A stretch of 64,000 nucleotides of DNA, from contig CALEUG010000010.1 of assembly GCA_937920515.1 (NCBI GenBank), positions 19,838 to 83,837 on the forward strand. Direction: 5' to 3'. Below, piece after piece: positions 49,833 through 59,383 of this stretch. Positions within the stretch are counted from its first letter, which is position 1. Every line of letters starts with the position of its first letter. A program made the position numbers and the translations under genes. The notes under the pieces were generated by a model. That model did no database searches. It was not told where the DNA came from and worked only from the letters and a program-made list of their open reading frames with translations. The DNA is from an uncultured bacterium. Its GTDB lineage: Bacteria; Acidobacteriota; Aminicenantia; Aminicenantales; Saccharicenantaceae.

Positions 49833-51197
49833 CTAAAAGGGAGCACTGACCGGGCGAGCCAGCTTAAGATACCGGAGGTATTTTTTCCCCTGGCCCCGGG
49901 GATTCAAGGCCTTAACAATGGACAGTCCACCATTGTGGCTCAGGTCTAACTTTTCGCCGTTCCCCCGGGTATCTATTATTTCCACCACGGGCCGGGCTAT
50001 GTCACTTTCATTAACCTGGCGAACCACACCCACCCGCCCGTCGCTCAGGATGATCAGCGTCCCTACCGGCCACAGGCCAACGAACTGAAAAAATTTATCC
50101 AGAAGCTGAGGAGAAAAGGCCTTGCCCCTGTCCATCATCATGACTTCATAAATCTTATCGGGAGGATAATCTTTTTTATAAGATCGCTTCAGGGCCAGGG
50201 CGTCGTAAACATCGCAGATGGCAATCATCTGGGAGACCGGGTGCGGTTTGCGGGTGTAGGGCAACCTGGGATAACCGGTCAGGTCATAACGAAGATGGTG
50301 CTCGAAGGCGGCCACTATCGGCAGGTAGCCGAGAGAATCTTTGTATCCCTCAAGGATGCTGGCCCCGATGATGGGATGCGTCTGGATCTGTTGAAACTCG
50401 GCCTCGGTCAGCCGCCCCTTCTTCTTTATGATCTTTTCGGAAATATACAGTTTGCCTATGTCATGGTACAGGGCGGCAATGCCCAGGTCCAGAACCTCAT
50501 CCCTGGAAAATCCAAGCTTTGAGGCAAAAAACATGGCCAGCAGGGAAACATTCAGCAGATGAACAAAGGTAAGGAGATCCCGTTCCTTTACAGTAATCAG
50601 ATTGAGCAGCTCTTCGTGCCGGCCAAAAAAGTCCTCCATAACCTTAAGGAGATTAAACCGCAAATCGAGGTAATCAACTTCCTGTTCCTCCAGAACCAGA
50701 TTCAGAGACTGAGAAATGGCCTTCACTGACCCCAGGTATTTCTTTTTCAGTTCCGCCGATTCCCAGGTCGGGCTCCCGTCCCGAACCATGGTTCTCAGGC
50801 GGCCAGCCCGGATGTTCTGGAAGCCATCCAGGGAAAAGTGTGCTCGCTCCTCCCCCGGGCCGGACTTTTTGGGACGGGACAGGAGAATAATGAATTTCCG
50901 GAGCTCCTCCAGCTGCAGGCCCTGGGTGAAGATGATTCTTTCCACCTGGTCTTCCTCCAGAAAACTTACCAGAGACCCGAGTTTCTGGCTCAATTCAAAA
51001 AATATTTCCTCTTCCCAGGCCAGCTCTCCACTGACCAGGCCCAGGATAATTTCCTGGCGGTGTTCCAGCAGCTCCCGCAGGCTGGCATAGAGCCGTCTGA
51101 TGAATTCCCCGAATTTTGGATGGTCCTCTGAATAAATCTTCCCGGCCTGGATGGCGTTCATCAGCAGGAGGAAACAGAGCTTGACCTTATCCCTCAT
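49833..51197 (-). CDS. HD-GYP domain protein with novel N-terminal module
   Basis: 454 residues. The C-terminal half is an HD-GYP phosphodiesterase domain, the class that degrades cyclic di-GMP: LGIAALYHDIGKLYISEKII (HD), THPIIGASIL, FEHHLRYDLTGYPRLP (the HHE...GYP block, here HHLRYD-TGYP) and CDVYDALALKRSYK. The N-terminal 120 residues (NAIQAGKIYSEDHPKFGEF ... LQLEELRKFIILLSRP) match in pattern the N-terminus of the adjacent HEAT-like protein. No membrane segment. The gene overlaps the end of that neighbour by 11 bases, so the pair is co-expressed and probably acts together. Confidence 0.87.
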   Translation of the reverse strand: MRDKVKLCFLLLMNAIQAGKIYSEDHPKFGEFIRRLYASLRELLEHRQEIILGLVSGELAWEEEIFFELSQKLGSLVSFLEEDQVERIIFTQGLQLEELRKFIILLSRPKKSGPGEERAHFSLDGFQNIRAGRLRTMVRDGSPTWESAELKKKYLGSVKAISQSLNLVLEEQEVDYLDLRFNLLKVMEDFFGRHEELLNLITVKERDLLTFVHLLNVSLLAMFFASKLGFSRDEVLDLGIAALYHDIGKLYISEKIIKKKGRLTEAEFQQIQTHPIIGASILEGYKDSLGYLPIVAAFEHHLRYDLTGYPRLPYTRKPHPVSQMIAICDVYDALALKRSYKKDYPPDKIYEVMMMDRGKAFSPQLLDKFFQFVGLWPVGTLIILSDGRVGVVRQVNESDIARPVVEIIDTRGNGEKLDLSHNGGLSIVKALNPRGQGKKYLRYLKLARPVSAPF

Positions 51198-53169
51198 CCC
51201 ACTTCTCCAGAACCCGCCTGGCTTCCTCCCGGACCCGGCGATTCCAGAAATCCCGGCGCCGGGCCAGTTTCATGAGAAAGGGGCGAGCTTCTCTTAAATT
51301 TTTCTCCTCGACCATTTGAATGTGCTGAATCAATTTCCTGTTCCGGATACCGTAGGGGGAAGGCAAATTGAAAAGCCTGATGAAAGCCACGTGACGGGTG
51401 CGTTCATATCTCATCAAGAGAGCCAGGGCCTCGGCTTTGAGTTGCCGGTCTCTGGAACTCAAAATGGGAAAAAGAAAACCTTCATCGAACTCGCTCAAAT
51501 TTTGCATGGCCCGCAGGACCTGCAACCTGACATTCTGATCGGCCACCAGAAATATTTTCTTCAAGACGGTCAGACTTACGGGGAGGTTGACCGTCCTGAG
51601 CCCGGCTACAATTCTTTCCAGCAGCAGACTGTCGGCCGCTCTCCTTTCAACTCTATCAAGGAAGACGGGCAGGCTATCATTAAAGAACCTGAAAAAGGCT
51701 TTTAACAGGTGGGCGGTAACCTGTTTTTCGACAAAGATCCGGTTCAGGTAAACATCCGGCCCGTGGCTGCTGGCTGGCAGTCTGACTATCAAATCATCAA
51801 GTTCCGGGCAGGTTTCTCCCCGGAGTACGGCCTCCTCAACTTCTGCGGATAGAGAGGAAAGTATCTTTTCATAGTCCGGTTCGCCGGCCAGCAGACTGGC
51901 CTTTTCCTTGAGCACAGTCAATAAAGCTCGCAAAAATTCCAGGTCTTTCTCTTCGGTTATGGTAGCCCACTCCTCCAGGATGCGCCCTAACCGCAGGAGA
52001 GCCGTCTCTTTCTGCTCTTCACGGGATAAAAGATTTAAGAGAATAAACCGGTAGTTTCTTCTCAGTTGTCGGTGGTCAAAAGTAATTTGTTTTTCAAATG
52101 AAATCTCCGTCAGAAGACTGGCCAGGGTCTGGCGGTAAATGTCTGTCAGCAACTGCCCGGAAGTTCCATAGAGCAGGGATTTAAGCTTCTTTTCCACTTC
52201 GGCCCTTCTGTTCCGGGGTTCGTCCCTGCAGAACAGTTCTTTCAGGTTGGTGGAAATTGTCCGGTGTTTCTCCCGGTCAATAATTCTGGTGAAGACCGAA
52301 AAGCTCATGGAATCAAATTTCTCGTTTCCTATCACTTCTTCCCAGAGGGTGGAAGCCAGGTCCTGTTCGTTCAGGGAAGAGATGACCTGTTTCAGACTTT
52401 CCAGCCTGGATTCGGCCGGAAGCTTGCGGGCTGCCATCAACGATTTTAAAAGCTCCCGGGCGCAGCGGCTGTACTTTTCCCGGGCTGTATCCCGCAGATG
52501 GTGGAAAAAATGAATCAAGTTCCTGTGCAGTTCCTCATTCTGGACCAGGTCTTCGCTGTTGAACCAGCCCACCACCCTTTCGAAAGTCTCAGCCAGCTGA
52601 TCCATTTTATTCCGGTCATTTTCTGTTACCGCCTCCAGGAGGAGGTAGGGCCAGATATCCTTAATCTCGTCGCCCTCTCCCCGGAGAAGCTGCGAATAAT
52701 CAAGGACTTCCAGCCTGATGTGGGCGAAGGTTTCCTGGCGGAGCAGAGCCGGGACGCCTCCCTGGCGGATAATTTCCTGGACGGGTCGAGTCAGTAGAGA
52801 AATGAAGCGAAGCAACTCCTGGGCCTGAATTCCGTGATAAATTTCCAGCCGTTTTATTTTCCGAAAGTGAAAAAGTCGGGCCAGCTCGGCGGTGGTCTTA
52901 TCGCTGGCGAGAAACTGCTCTCCGATTAAAAGAGAATTCTGGCTGAAGCCAATGGTCAGGGGACTGACAACCTTAAAAACCTTTTCCAGGCTGGCCATAA
53001 GCTCGTCAACCGTTCTCTTAAAAGCGGGATGGTCCCGGTTGTAGATGGTGGCCATCTTGAAAGCGAGGCGAAGAATTTTTAAGAAATCCAGAATACCCTT
53101 CTGGCCCCCGGCGCCTTCCGGTTGACCGGTTCCGGCGGTTACAGGCCATTCCAGGTTTTGGTTACCCAT
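51187..53169 (-). CDS. HEAT-like helical protein paired with the HD-GYP gene
   Basis: About 660 soluble residues. The N-terminal module (LAFKMATIYNRDHPAFKRTVDEL ... QAQELLRFISLLTRP) parallels that of the HD-GYP partner. The rest is helical; the last 150 residues (LRTVNLPVSLTVLKKIFLVAD, VRLQVLRAMQNLSEFDEGFLFPILSSRDRQLKAEALALLMRY) look like HEAT repeats. The start at 53169 (MGNQNLEWP) is preferred over a frame start at 53223 because GAGG is near, but neither has a strong site. Overlaps the HD-GYP start by 11 bases. Function unknown; a scaffold or sensor in cyclic di-GMP signalling is a reasonable inference. Confidence 0.7.
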   Translation of the reverse strand: MGNQNLEWPVTAGTGQPEGAGGQKGILDFLKILRLAFKMATIYNRDHPAFKRTVDELMASLEKVFKVVSPLTIGFSQNSLLIGEQFLASDKTTAELARLFHFRKIKRLEIYHGIQAQELLRFISLLTRPVQEIIRQGGVPALLRQETFAHIRLEVLDYSQLLRGEGDEIKDIWPYLLLEAVTENDRNKMDQLAETFERVVGWFNSEDLVQNEELHRNLIHFFHHLRDTAREKYSRCARELLKSLMAARKLPAESRLESLKQVISSLNEQDLASTLWEEVIGNEKFDSMSFSVFTRIIDREKHRTISTNLKELFCRDEPRNRRAEVEKKLKSLLYGTSGQLLTDIYRQTLASLLTEISFEKQITFDHRQLRRNYRFILLNLLSREEQKETALLRLGRILEEWATITEEKDLEFLRALLTVLKEKASLLAGEPDYEKILSSLSAEVEEAVLRGETCPELDDLIVRLPASSHGPDVYLNRIFVEKQVTAHLLKAFFRFFNDSLPVFLDRVERRAADSLLLERIVAGLRTVNLPVSLTVLKKIFLVADQNVRLQVLRAMQNLSEFDEGFLFPILSSRDRQLKAEALALLMRYERTRHVAFIRLFNLPSPYGIRNRKLIQHIQMVEEKNLREARPFLMKLARRRDFWNRRVREEARRVLEKWDEG

Positions 53170-53551
53170 AACTCGGCCTCGCTGCTTTAATCTGGGCAAG
53201 CCCGCCGGCCATACAGGGATCAACAGAACTCAAAGCCATCCTGTAAAGCCAGTTTTGCCCTGTCAGCTTTTTGCCAGCTCTGTATATAAAACTACTGGCG
53301 GGGGCCCGTCATGCCCCCGCAGGATGATTTGCAGGGCTAATTGAATCCCCCCTCTCCCGGTGAACCTTTATGCTATCCGGCGGTGATTCCAGGATTGAAT
53401 TTTGAAAAACAGCAGCCATTGACCCTGGCCGACCGGCCCTTTGCCTTGCTAAAAGAATAAAAATTAGACCCGTAGAACCTTTCGGATTAAAATGTTTATA
53501 ATCATTTCAGAAATGAAAGATGTGGAAACATCCACTGGAAGGAGTTGCTCC
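53170..53551. other. Divergent intergenic region
   Basis: Between the HEAT-like gene and the decayed ATPase gene. It contains an 8-bp GC-rich hairpin (53298-53305 with 53313-53320, loop of seven) without a T-run. TATAAT at 53496-53501 may be the -10 of the former ATPase gene. No coding frame. Confidence 0.4.
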
Positions 53552-53905
53552 ATGGGTCCCATCTATGAAAAGCTCGGCCTATTCTACCTGGGCAGGGAAG
53601 TCGACCCGGAGACCATGGCCCTCAAACCGGATTACATCCTGTATGATTCCAGAGACCTGGTCACCCATGCCGTCTGAGTTGGCATGACCGGCAGCGGCAA
53701 AACTGGACTGTGCATCAGCCTGCTGGAAGAAGCCGGTATAGACGGCATCCCGGCCATCATTGTCGACCCCAAGGGTGACCTCCCCAGCCTGATGCTCCTC
53801 TTCCCCGAACTCAGGCCTGAAGATTTCCGTCCCTGGATAAATAAAGACGAAGCTGCCCAGAAAGGGCTCTCGCCTGCAGAAAGAGGAGTTTGCGCCGGGT
53901 TATAG
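53552..53905 (+). pseudogene. Remnant of a HerA/DUF853-like ATPase gene
   Basis: ATG at 53552 with GGAAGGAG upstream starts [19 protein letters not shown], and the following residues match the N-terminus of large ATP-binding proteins of the HerA/DUF853 type. An in-frame TGA (53675-53677) falls between HAV and [10 protein letters not shown], directly before the Walker A motif. Homology continues through [26 protein letters not shown] and stops near AQKGLSPAE, after which the frame ends. Intact relatives are several hundred residues longer, so this is a nonsense-mutated and truncated copy. A different frame reads [14 protein letters not shown] just after, perhaps joined by a deletion. Confidence 0.8.
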
Positions 53906-54196
53906 TTTGAAAGATTATATCGTCAGTAAACCTCCGAAGGAGGTCAGGGGTAATTCTCTGAGCAATCCTCGATGTTTCCCCTCTTACAGCAGGGCTCTGA
54001 CCAGAAGTCTGCCCGGGGTTAGAAACTTCAGACTGGCCGAAAGGCACTTTAGTCTTTGAATAACCTGAACCCGCTATATTCACCGGCTTTCTTACCCAGT
54101 GGATAAAAATTTAACCGGCCGGACAGTTAAAAAGAATGCTCAGAAATCTCTCAGATTGTTTGAATTTAATGCGGTCCTGGCCGGTCGCTTCAGCCT

Positions 54197-56410
54197 TCAG
54201 GGCCGGACGGACAGTGTAATCTTAAACACTCCGCGGTCGCCGGCGGAATAGAACCGGCTGGCCGGGTCCCACCGTCTTTCCCAGTTAGAGTTGTAAATCA
54301 GGTAAATAAAATTGCCCGGTTTGATTTCCCAGCGGAAGCGGGCGCTCCAGCCCAGGAGCCTGGAAACACTGTCGTACTGAATGTAATTCATAAACCCCAG
54401 GTCGGGGGAAAAATAAAAATCCAGCTTCAGCTGATAGACGTTCTCGTTTATTTTCCCCTGGGGCAGGGTCCCCCGCACCAGGTTGGTATTGAACGACAGG
54501 TCCAGGTTGCCCCGGAAACGATAGGTCAAACCGGCATTAAAATCCCCGTAATGACCCGAATAAAATCCGCCAGCCGTGTAATTCAGATTGAAGGACAGGG
54601 GTCGGTAAGTGGCCGTGTTGAAGCTCAGGCGCATGTTGGTGAAATCATAAGGCCCGGCCGGCAGAACCACACCCTCGGCCACTTCAAAGTCATAGGGAAG
54701 AACATCATGGTTTACCACCACTGAGGCGTTGAAGCTTTCGCCACTCTCGGTTCGGAAGCTCAGGGGTTCAAAGGTCAGGCGGCTGGTCTCCAGGGCTCCG
54801 TCCAGTTTCCAGTAAAAATCTCCGCTGGCTTCAAAGAAAAACTGCCTTATAGCCTTATCCAGCCAGCCCCGGTCTGGACGCGGGTTGTAAGATAGTTTCA
54901 GGTAAAAGGTCTGGATGCCCTGTCTCATCATAAAGCCCAGCCCGGGGTCAAGAGCCTCTCCGTAGTAAGCGTAGGTGGATTCCATACTGACCAGATCGTT
55001 GGGATAGTTGGCTCTCAGTCCAAATCCATGGTGCCGGCCATCACTGTTGTTCCAGTTATAAACGGCCCAGCCGGCCAGCCAGATATTCTTGTTGCCGGCA
55101 AAGCGGGAGCTGGCATAATTTATATCAAAGCCAACCAGGGTATTGTTATCCCCGGCGGGACTGCCGTTGGTGAAAATAAGGCCGATCTTACTCTCCTCCA
55201 GAAAATCATAGGTGACCCGGCCGGCAAACATGTTATTTCGCGGCAGCGGGTCAAAGGCTTTAGTTTCCATATCCAGAACCGAAAGGTTAAACCTGCCCAG
55301 TTTGCCATAAAGCTTGGCCCCGAAATTGATGGGCACCTGTTGCCCCTGGTAAAGCCCGATCCGGCGGCTGAAGAAGGGGATGAAGCTAACGCTGGAGCTG
55401 AAGTTAAAGGTCTCGGAACCTTCCAGGAAGAACATCCTCTTCTCGGGAAAGAAAAGCGGAAAACGGGTCAGGTTGATGCGGCGCTCATCCACTTCGGTTT
55501 CGGCAAAATCGGTGTTGTAGGTCAGGCCGGCCACCAGGTTGGGCGTGATATTCTTATAAACATCTACCCCGCCCTGGGATTTCCAGCTGTATTTGTTTTC
55601 CATCAGGCGGTCATTCCGGGCGGCCACCAGACCGTAGGGACGAATGGTTATTCCCAGGCCCTGCTTGATATCGGTAATGCCTTCCAGTTCGGCCGCGGTC
55701 ATCGGGTTGTTGAAGTTAGCGTCGCGAGAGATGCCCGACAGGCGGATAGTTTCCTGCTTGCGGGCGACGTAGCGCTCGACGTTGAGGCCCCAGGCCGGCA
55801 GGTCTTTCTTGAAGGAAATGGTCTTAAAAGGGATTTTGATTTCGGCCGACCAGCCGTCGTCCTGGATCCTGGCCCTGGCTTCCCAGATGCCGTCCCAGTT
55901 CAGGCTGGCCTTGCCGCCGGAAACCAGGCCCTCGCTCCTGGCCCCCCTGGCATTAACATAAAAAACATAGGCCGTTCTTTTATCCAGGAAGGGATCGATC
56001 AGAATCCGGACCACGTCATCGCTGGTGCTGGCAGTCTGATGTCCCATTCCCCACCGGCCCCGACTTCTCCCCGTCTGGTCATGGGCCAGCGAATTGGCAG
56101 AGATTTTTTTTGGTTCGCTATCATAGCAATATATGCCCAGGTACAGGTTGCCTTCATCATACAGGACCCTGAGTTCAGTTTTCTCTGTAGGTTCCGCTCC
56201 GGGAATCGGCTCCACCATCTGGAAACCAGAAAAAGGAACGGCCTGGTTCCAGGCCGGTTCTAAAAGGTTGCCGTCAATTTGCGGGGCCTCTTCCACCCGG
56301 ACGGCCTGGAGCCTGACCGCACCATTCTGCTGGACAGCCAGACCGGGCCTCAGGCCGGTTAACCAGGTTAGCATTATCAAGGGAAGAATAGCTTTTCTGT
56401 ATGCGCTCAT
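54197..56410 (-). CDS. DUF5916 protein: CBM9-like domain plus outer-membrane barrel (second copy)
   Basis: 737 residues: signal peptide (MSAYRKAILPLIMLTWLTGLRPGLA), CBM9-like sandwich (about 35-245; APQIDGNLLEPAWNQAVPFSGF, AEIKIPFKTISF), then the barrel region with ITIRPYGLVAARNDRL, TYNTDFAETEVDERRINLTRFPLFFPEKRMFFLEGSETF and aromatic strands to the end (RGVFKITLSVRP). The hallmark block has the same layout as in the copy at 20074-22791 but the sequences are diverged and this one is about 170 residues shorter. Ligand unknown. It is a single-gene unit. Confidence 0.82.
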   Translation of the reverse strand: MSAYRKAILPLIMLTWLTGLRPGLAVQQNGAVRLQAVRVEEAPQIDGNLLEPAWNQAVPFSGFQMVEPIPGAEPTEKTELRVLYDEGNLYLGIYCYDSEPKKISANSLAHDQTGRSRGRWGMGHQTASTSDDVVRILIDPFLDKRTAYVFYVNARGARSEGLVSGGKASLNWDGIWEARARIQDDGWSAEIKIPFKTISFKKDLPAWGLNVERYVARKQETIRLSGISRDANFNNPMTAAELEGITDIKQGLGITIRPYGLVAARNDRLMENKYSWKSQGGVDVYKNITPNLVAGLTYNTDFAETEVDERRINLTRFPLFFPEKRMFFLEGSETFNFSSSVSFIPFFSRRIGLYQGQQVPINFGAKLYGKLGRFNLSVLDMETKAFDPLPRNNMFAGRVTYDFLEESKIGLIFTNGSPAGDNNTLVGFDINYASSRFAGNKNIWLAGWAVYNWNNSDGRHHGFGLRANYPNDLVSMESTYAYYGEALDPGLGFMMRQGIQTFYLKLSYNPRPDRGWLDKAIRQFFFEASGDFYWKLDGALETSRLTFEPLSFRTESGESFNASVVVNHDVLPYDFEVAEGVVLPAGPYDFTNMRLSFNTATYRPLSFNLNYTAGGFYSGHYGDFNAGLTYRFRGNLDLSFNTNLVRGTLPQGKINENVYQLKLDFYFSPDLGFMNYIQYDSVSRLLGWSARFRWEIKPGNFIYLIYNSNWERRWDPASRFYSAGDRGVFKITLSVRP

Positions 56411-56713
56411 TTTTTCACCAGAAGTATAAATAAGGTCAACCTTCTGCTTGAGATTTTTTTGTTTTATTTCTTACTCAGATCAGGCGACCTGTTTCCTGGC
56501 CCCGTCAGTTCTGGGAATCCTTTAACCTGCAGCCAGAAACACGGGTCGGCTACAAGCAAATGCCAGCAAACCACAGGATGTCAATAATAGCCTTTTTGTC
56601 GTTTCCTGGCAACAATTTTATGGCTCGGCCCGGAAAATAAGCCAGGACGGAAGGCCAGATCCGCTTTCAGGCAGGAATCCTAATTTTAAGATTTAAGACT
56701 CGACCGGCGAGCC
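56411..56713. other. Intergenic gap
   Basis: About 300 AT-rich bases between two minus-strand genes; must hold the promoter of the DUF5916 gene, but no clear -35/-10 pair was found. No gene. Confidence 0.4.
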
Positions 56714-57145
56714 TTATTCCTTTATGAACATCTTAACGTATTCCAGGTTGCTCTGAAGCTTCAGCCTGCAGTCCTCGCTGGCCTCGGTGATGGCCAGACC
56801 CTCTTCCAGCAGTTTCTTGGCCGGGGCCAGGTCGGTGGACGGTTCCTGCTTATGCTGCTTGATTATCATATAGGCAGCGTTGTTCTTGCCCCAGGCTGCG
56901 ATGTCCGGACGGCCCAGCCCTTCGGCCTGCCTTATGTATTCCAGGTAATATTGTAGAGCCCTGGTATAATCGCCCCCGGCATCATATTTTTCAGCGCTGG
57001 CTTTGGCCTCCCGCCAGTTATCCCAGGAAATGGGTAGCTGGCTTACTTCCTGGCCCTGCTCCTGGGCCAGAAGGCCTGGACAAAAGACCGCCCAGGCACC
57101 GATAAGCAAAAATCCCATGAAACAGGCCACTATGCCCTTTTTCAT
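56714..57145 (-). CDS. Small exported TPR-like protein
   Basis: About 143 residues with a signal peptide (MKKGIVACFMGFLLIGAWAVFCPGLLAQ). The mature part is helical with TPR-like character: EAKASAEKYDAGGDYTRALQYYLEYIRQAEGLGRPDIAAWGKNNAAYMIIK, then a second helical pair APAKKLLEEGLAITEASEDCRLKLQSNLEYVK. Start at 57145 is chosen over 57163 because the latter's first codons overlap the GGAGGAGG ribosome site. It lies 69 bases downstream of the S46 peptidase on the same strand, so may be co-transcribed. Function unknown. Confidence 0.72.
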   Translation of the reverse strand: MKKGIVACFMGFLLIGAWAVFCPGLLAQEQGQEVSQLPISWDNWREAKASAEKYDAGGDYTRALQYYLEYIRQAEGLGRPDIAAWGKNNAAYMIIKQHKQEPSTDLAPAKKLLEEGLAITEASEDCRLKLQSNLEYVKMFIKE

Positions 57146-57214
57146 AATCCTGCCCTCCTCCACATTTAATTTACAAGATAAAATCAGTCTCTTAAATTCA
57201 GTCGGTCCCGGACT

Positions 57215-59383
57215 CTATTTTATGCCAATTTCTTCCAGTAGCTGACCGGCCCCGGCAAAATCCTGGAGAATCCACAGCACGTACCGGATATCAACCCCGA
57301 TAGAACGGCTGAAGCGCTGGCTCCAGGTGAAATCGTTGATGGTAGCTTCCCAGGTCCGGTCAAAGTTCACGCCGACCAGCCTCCCGTCGGCATCGATAAT
57401 CGGGCTGCCCGAGTTGCCGCCGGTGGTGTCGGTACTGTAAAGCACGCAGACCGGAATGGTATCAAGATCAGGATTGATGAACCGGCTAAAATTCTTCTGG
57501 CTGATTAACTGAAGCAGGCCAGGCGGAGTGTCAAACGGTTCATGGCCGGTGGTCTTCTCCATTATACCCCTGACCGTGGTAAACGGCCGGTAGTAGACCG
57601 CATCCCCGGGCTCGTAACCTTCTACCCTTCCGTAAGTCAGACGCAGGGTGCCGTTGGCGTCAGGTATGAATTGCTTGCCCAGAAATTCCTGGCGGATGTC
57701 CACCAGCCTGGCCTGCAGTTCGTCCATCTGCCCTTTCCTGGCCCGGTTGTCCTCTTCCAGCTTTTTGTATTCGGGATAAAGCTCCCCGGCCAGCTTCAGA
57801 AACGAATCATCTATCTGCCTGATTTCTTCGGGCTTTTTATCCCAGAGACTGTTGATGAACCCGGGGTCAGATATCCTGGTCGACTTGAAAAGATTATCCA
57901 CAACTTGATCAAGGTCAGGGCCTGAGGCCGCCAGCCGGCTGAGAGCCTCAATTTTCCTGGCTTCGGGCAGAGCCAGTGCTCTTTTCAGGAGCTCCTTGAA
58001 GATGGCCATATCGGTCGGCAGGTAAAAATTGGTGCGCAGGCCAAGAATCAGCCGCTGCCTGGTCTGGCTGAAATTCCTGTCCATGTAGGCGGCATTCCTT
58101 TCCAGGTCCGGCTTCTGCCTCTCTATGGCTGCTTCCAGTACAGTCATGGCATTCTGGAATAGAATAACGGACCGCCGCAGGTTTTCCAGCACAAACAGCC
58201 TGGGATATTCCAGCCCCATGTCCCCGTAGATTTTATCCATTTCTGGCAGGACCCGGCCGTAAAGCGCCCGGCGTTTCGGGTCGGCCTGGATGAATTCCTG
58301 CAGGGCTGCTTCTTCCTGGCGTTTCTGGACCAGGTAGTTCAGCCGCCTCAAACCGGCCAGCTTGCCCCGGTAGTTTTTCATGGTGTTGGCCAGGCCCTTG
58401 ATCCGGGAATCGTGCTTGAGGGCCACTTCCCGGCCGGCCCTGCTAAATTCTTCCATCAGCTTTATCTGCCACTCATACCAGTCGGCTACCGCCGGCATCC
58501 GGACATTCAGTTCATAGGCTATGTAACTGGCCGGCAGATGCCGGTAGGTACGACCAGGATAACCGAGCAGGAAAACGAAATCGCCTTCCCTGGCGCCCTC
58601 TGGATTTACTTTAAGATAGGTGCGGGGCCTGTAGGGCACGTTTTTCTCGCTGTATCCCGCCGGCTTCCCGTCGGGAGCCACATAGGCCCGCATCAGGGTA
58701 AAATCGCCGGTGTGGCGGGGCCACATCCAGTTGTCATCTTCCCCGCCAAAATTGCCGATGGCCAGCGGCGGGACATAGACCAGCCTGATGTCCCGGAGCA
58801 CGGTGTAAAGGAACAGCCAGTAAGTCTTGCCCGGGAACATTTCAGCCACCTCGGCTCTCTTCCCGGGGTTGGCTTTCTCGGCTTCGGCCACTATCTTTTT
58901 AATCTGCTGTTCAATGGCCCTGGTCCGGTCGGCATAGCTCATGTTCTTCTTCAGGGCGCTTAAGACCCGGGCCGAAACATCCTGGAAGGACTCGGTGATG
59001 CGGGCCGTCCTTCCGGCGGCCGGAATTTCTTCGGCCCTGGTCCTGGCCAGGAAACCGTTCTTTAAATAATCTTTTTCCGGGGTGCTGGCCGCCACCACCG
59101 AGCCGAAGGCCACATGATGGTTGGTGATGATGAGTCCGTCGGGCGAGATAAAAGACCCGGTGGCCCCGACCTCAACCACGGCATAGAGCAGGCTCGGTTT
59201 GGAAGGGTCGTAGATTAAGGCCGGGTCCAGCCGCAACCCCTTTTCCTGGAGGTTGAGCCGGGGCAACTCGCTCAGCGGCCACATGCCCTCGTCCGCCGGA
59301 AGCTCGGCGGCCAGGACCAGGATAGCTGAAATCAAAATCAGCGCAGATAAAATCTTCCTGGTATTTATAAATTTCTCGTTCAT
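57215..59383 (-). CDS. S46 family dipeptidyl-peptidase, DPP11-like (acidic P1)
   Basis: About 722 residues, the normal S46 length, exported (MNEKFINTRKILSALILISAILVLAAELPA). The catalytic triad is visible: His in LIITNHHVAFG, Asp in GGEDDNWMWPRHTGDF, Ser in TTGGNSGSPIIDADG. Eighteen residues after the Ser is Arg (VGVNFDRTWEA); this is the position that separates DPP11 (Arg, prefers Asp/Glu at P1) from DPP7 (Gly, hydrophobic P1), so this enzyme should release dipeptides with acidic second residues. The start at 59383 has GGGAGG upstream and yields the signal peptide; the frame is open to 59470. These enzymes work in the periplasm in peptide-consuming bacteria. Confidence 0.9.
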   Translation of the reverse strand: MNEKFINTRKILSALILISAILVLAAELPADEGMWPLSELPRLNLQEKGLRLDPALIYDPSKPSLLYAVVEVGATGSFISPDGLIITNHHVAFGSVVAASTPEKDYLKNGFLARTRAEEIPAAGRTARITESFQDVSARVLSALKKNMSYADRTRAIEQQIKKIVAEAEKANPGKRAEVAEMFPGKTYWLFLYTVLRDIRLVYVPPLAIGNFGGEDDNWMWPRHTGDFTLMRAYVAPDGKPAGYSEKNVPYRPRTYLKVNPEGAREGDFVFLLGYPGRTYRHLPASYIAYELNVRMPAVADWYEWQIKLMEEFSRAGREVALKHDSRIKGLANTMKNYRGKLAGLRRLNYLVQKRQEEAALQEFIQADPKRRALYGRVLPEMDKIYGDMGLEYPRLFVLENLRRSVILFQNAMTVLEAAIERQKPDLERNAAYMDRNFSQTRQRLILGLRTNFYLPTDMAIFKELLKRALALPEARKIEALSRLAASGPDLDQVVDNLFKSTRISDPGFINSLWDKKPEEIRQIDDSFLKLAGELYPEYKKLEEDNRARKGQMDELQARLVDIRQEFLGKQFIPDANGTLRLTYGRVEGYEPGDAVYYRPFTTVRGIMEKTTGHEPFDTPPGLLQLISQKNFSRFINPDLDTIPVCVLYSTDTTGGNSGSPIIDADGRLVGVNFDRTWEATINDFTWSQRFSRSIGVDIRYVLWILQDFAGAGQLLEEIGIK

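Noticed and set aside
53811..54083. A 90-codon minus-strand frame beside the ATPase remnant
   Set aside because: Lies antisense to the decayed gene and has no start signal or domain.
55028..56263. A 411-codon plus-strand frame inside the second DUF5916 gene
   Set aside because: Antisense shadow with high Gly/Pro/Ala content and no recognisable motif.
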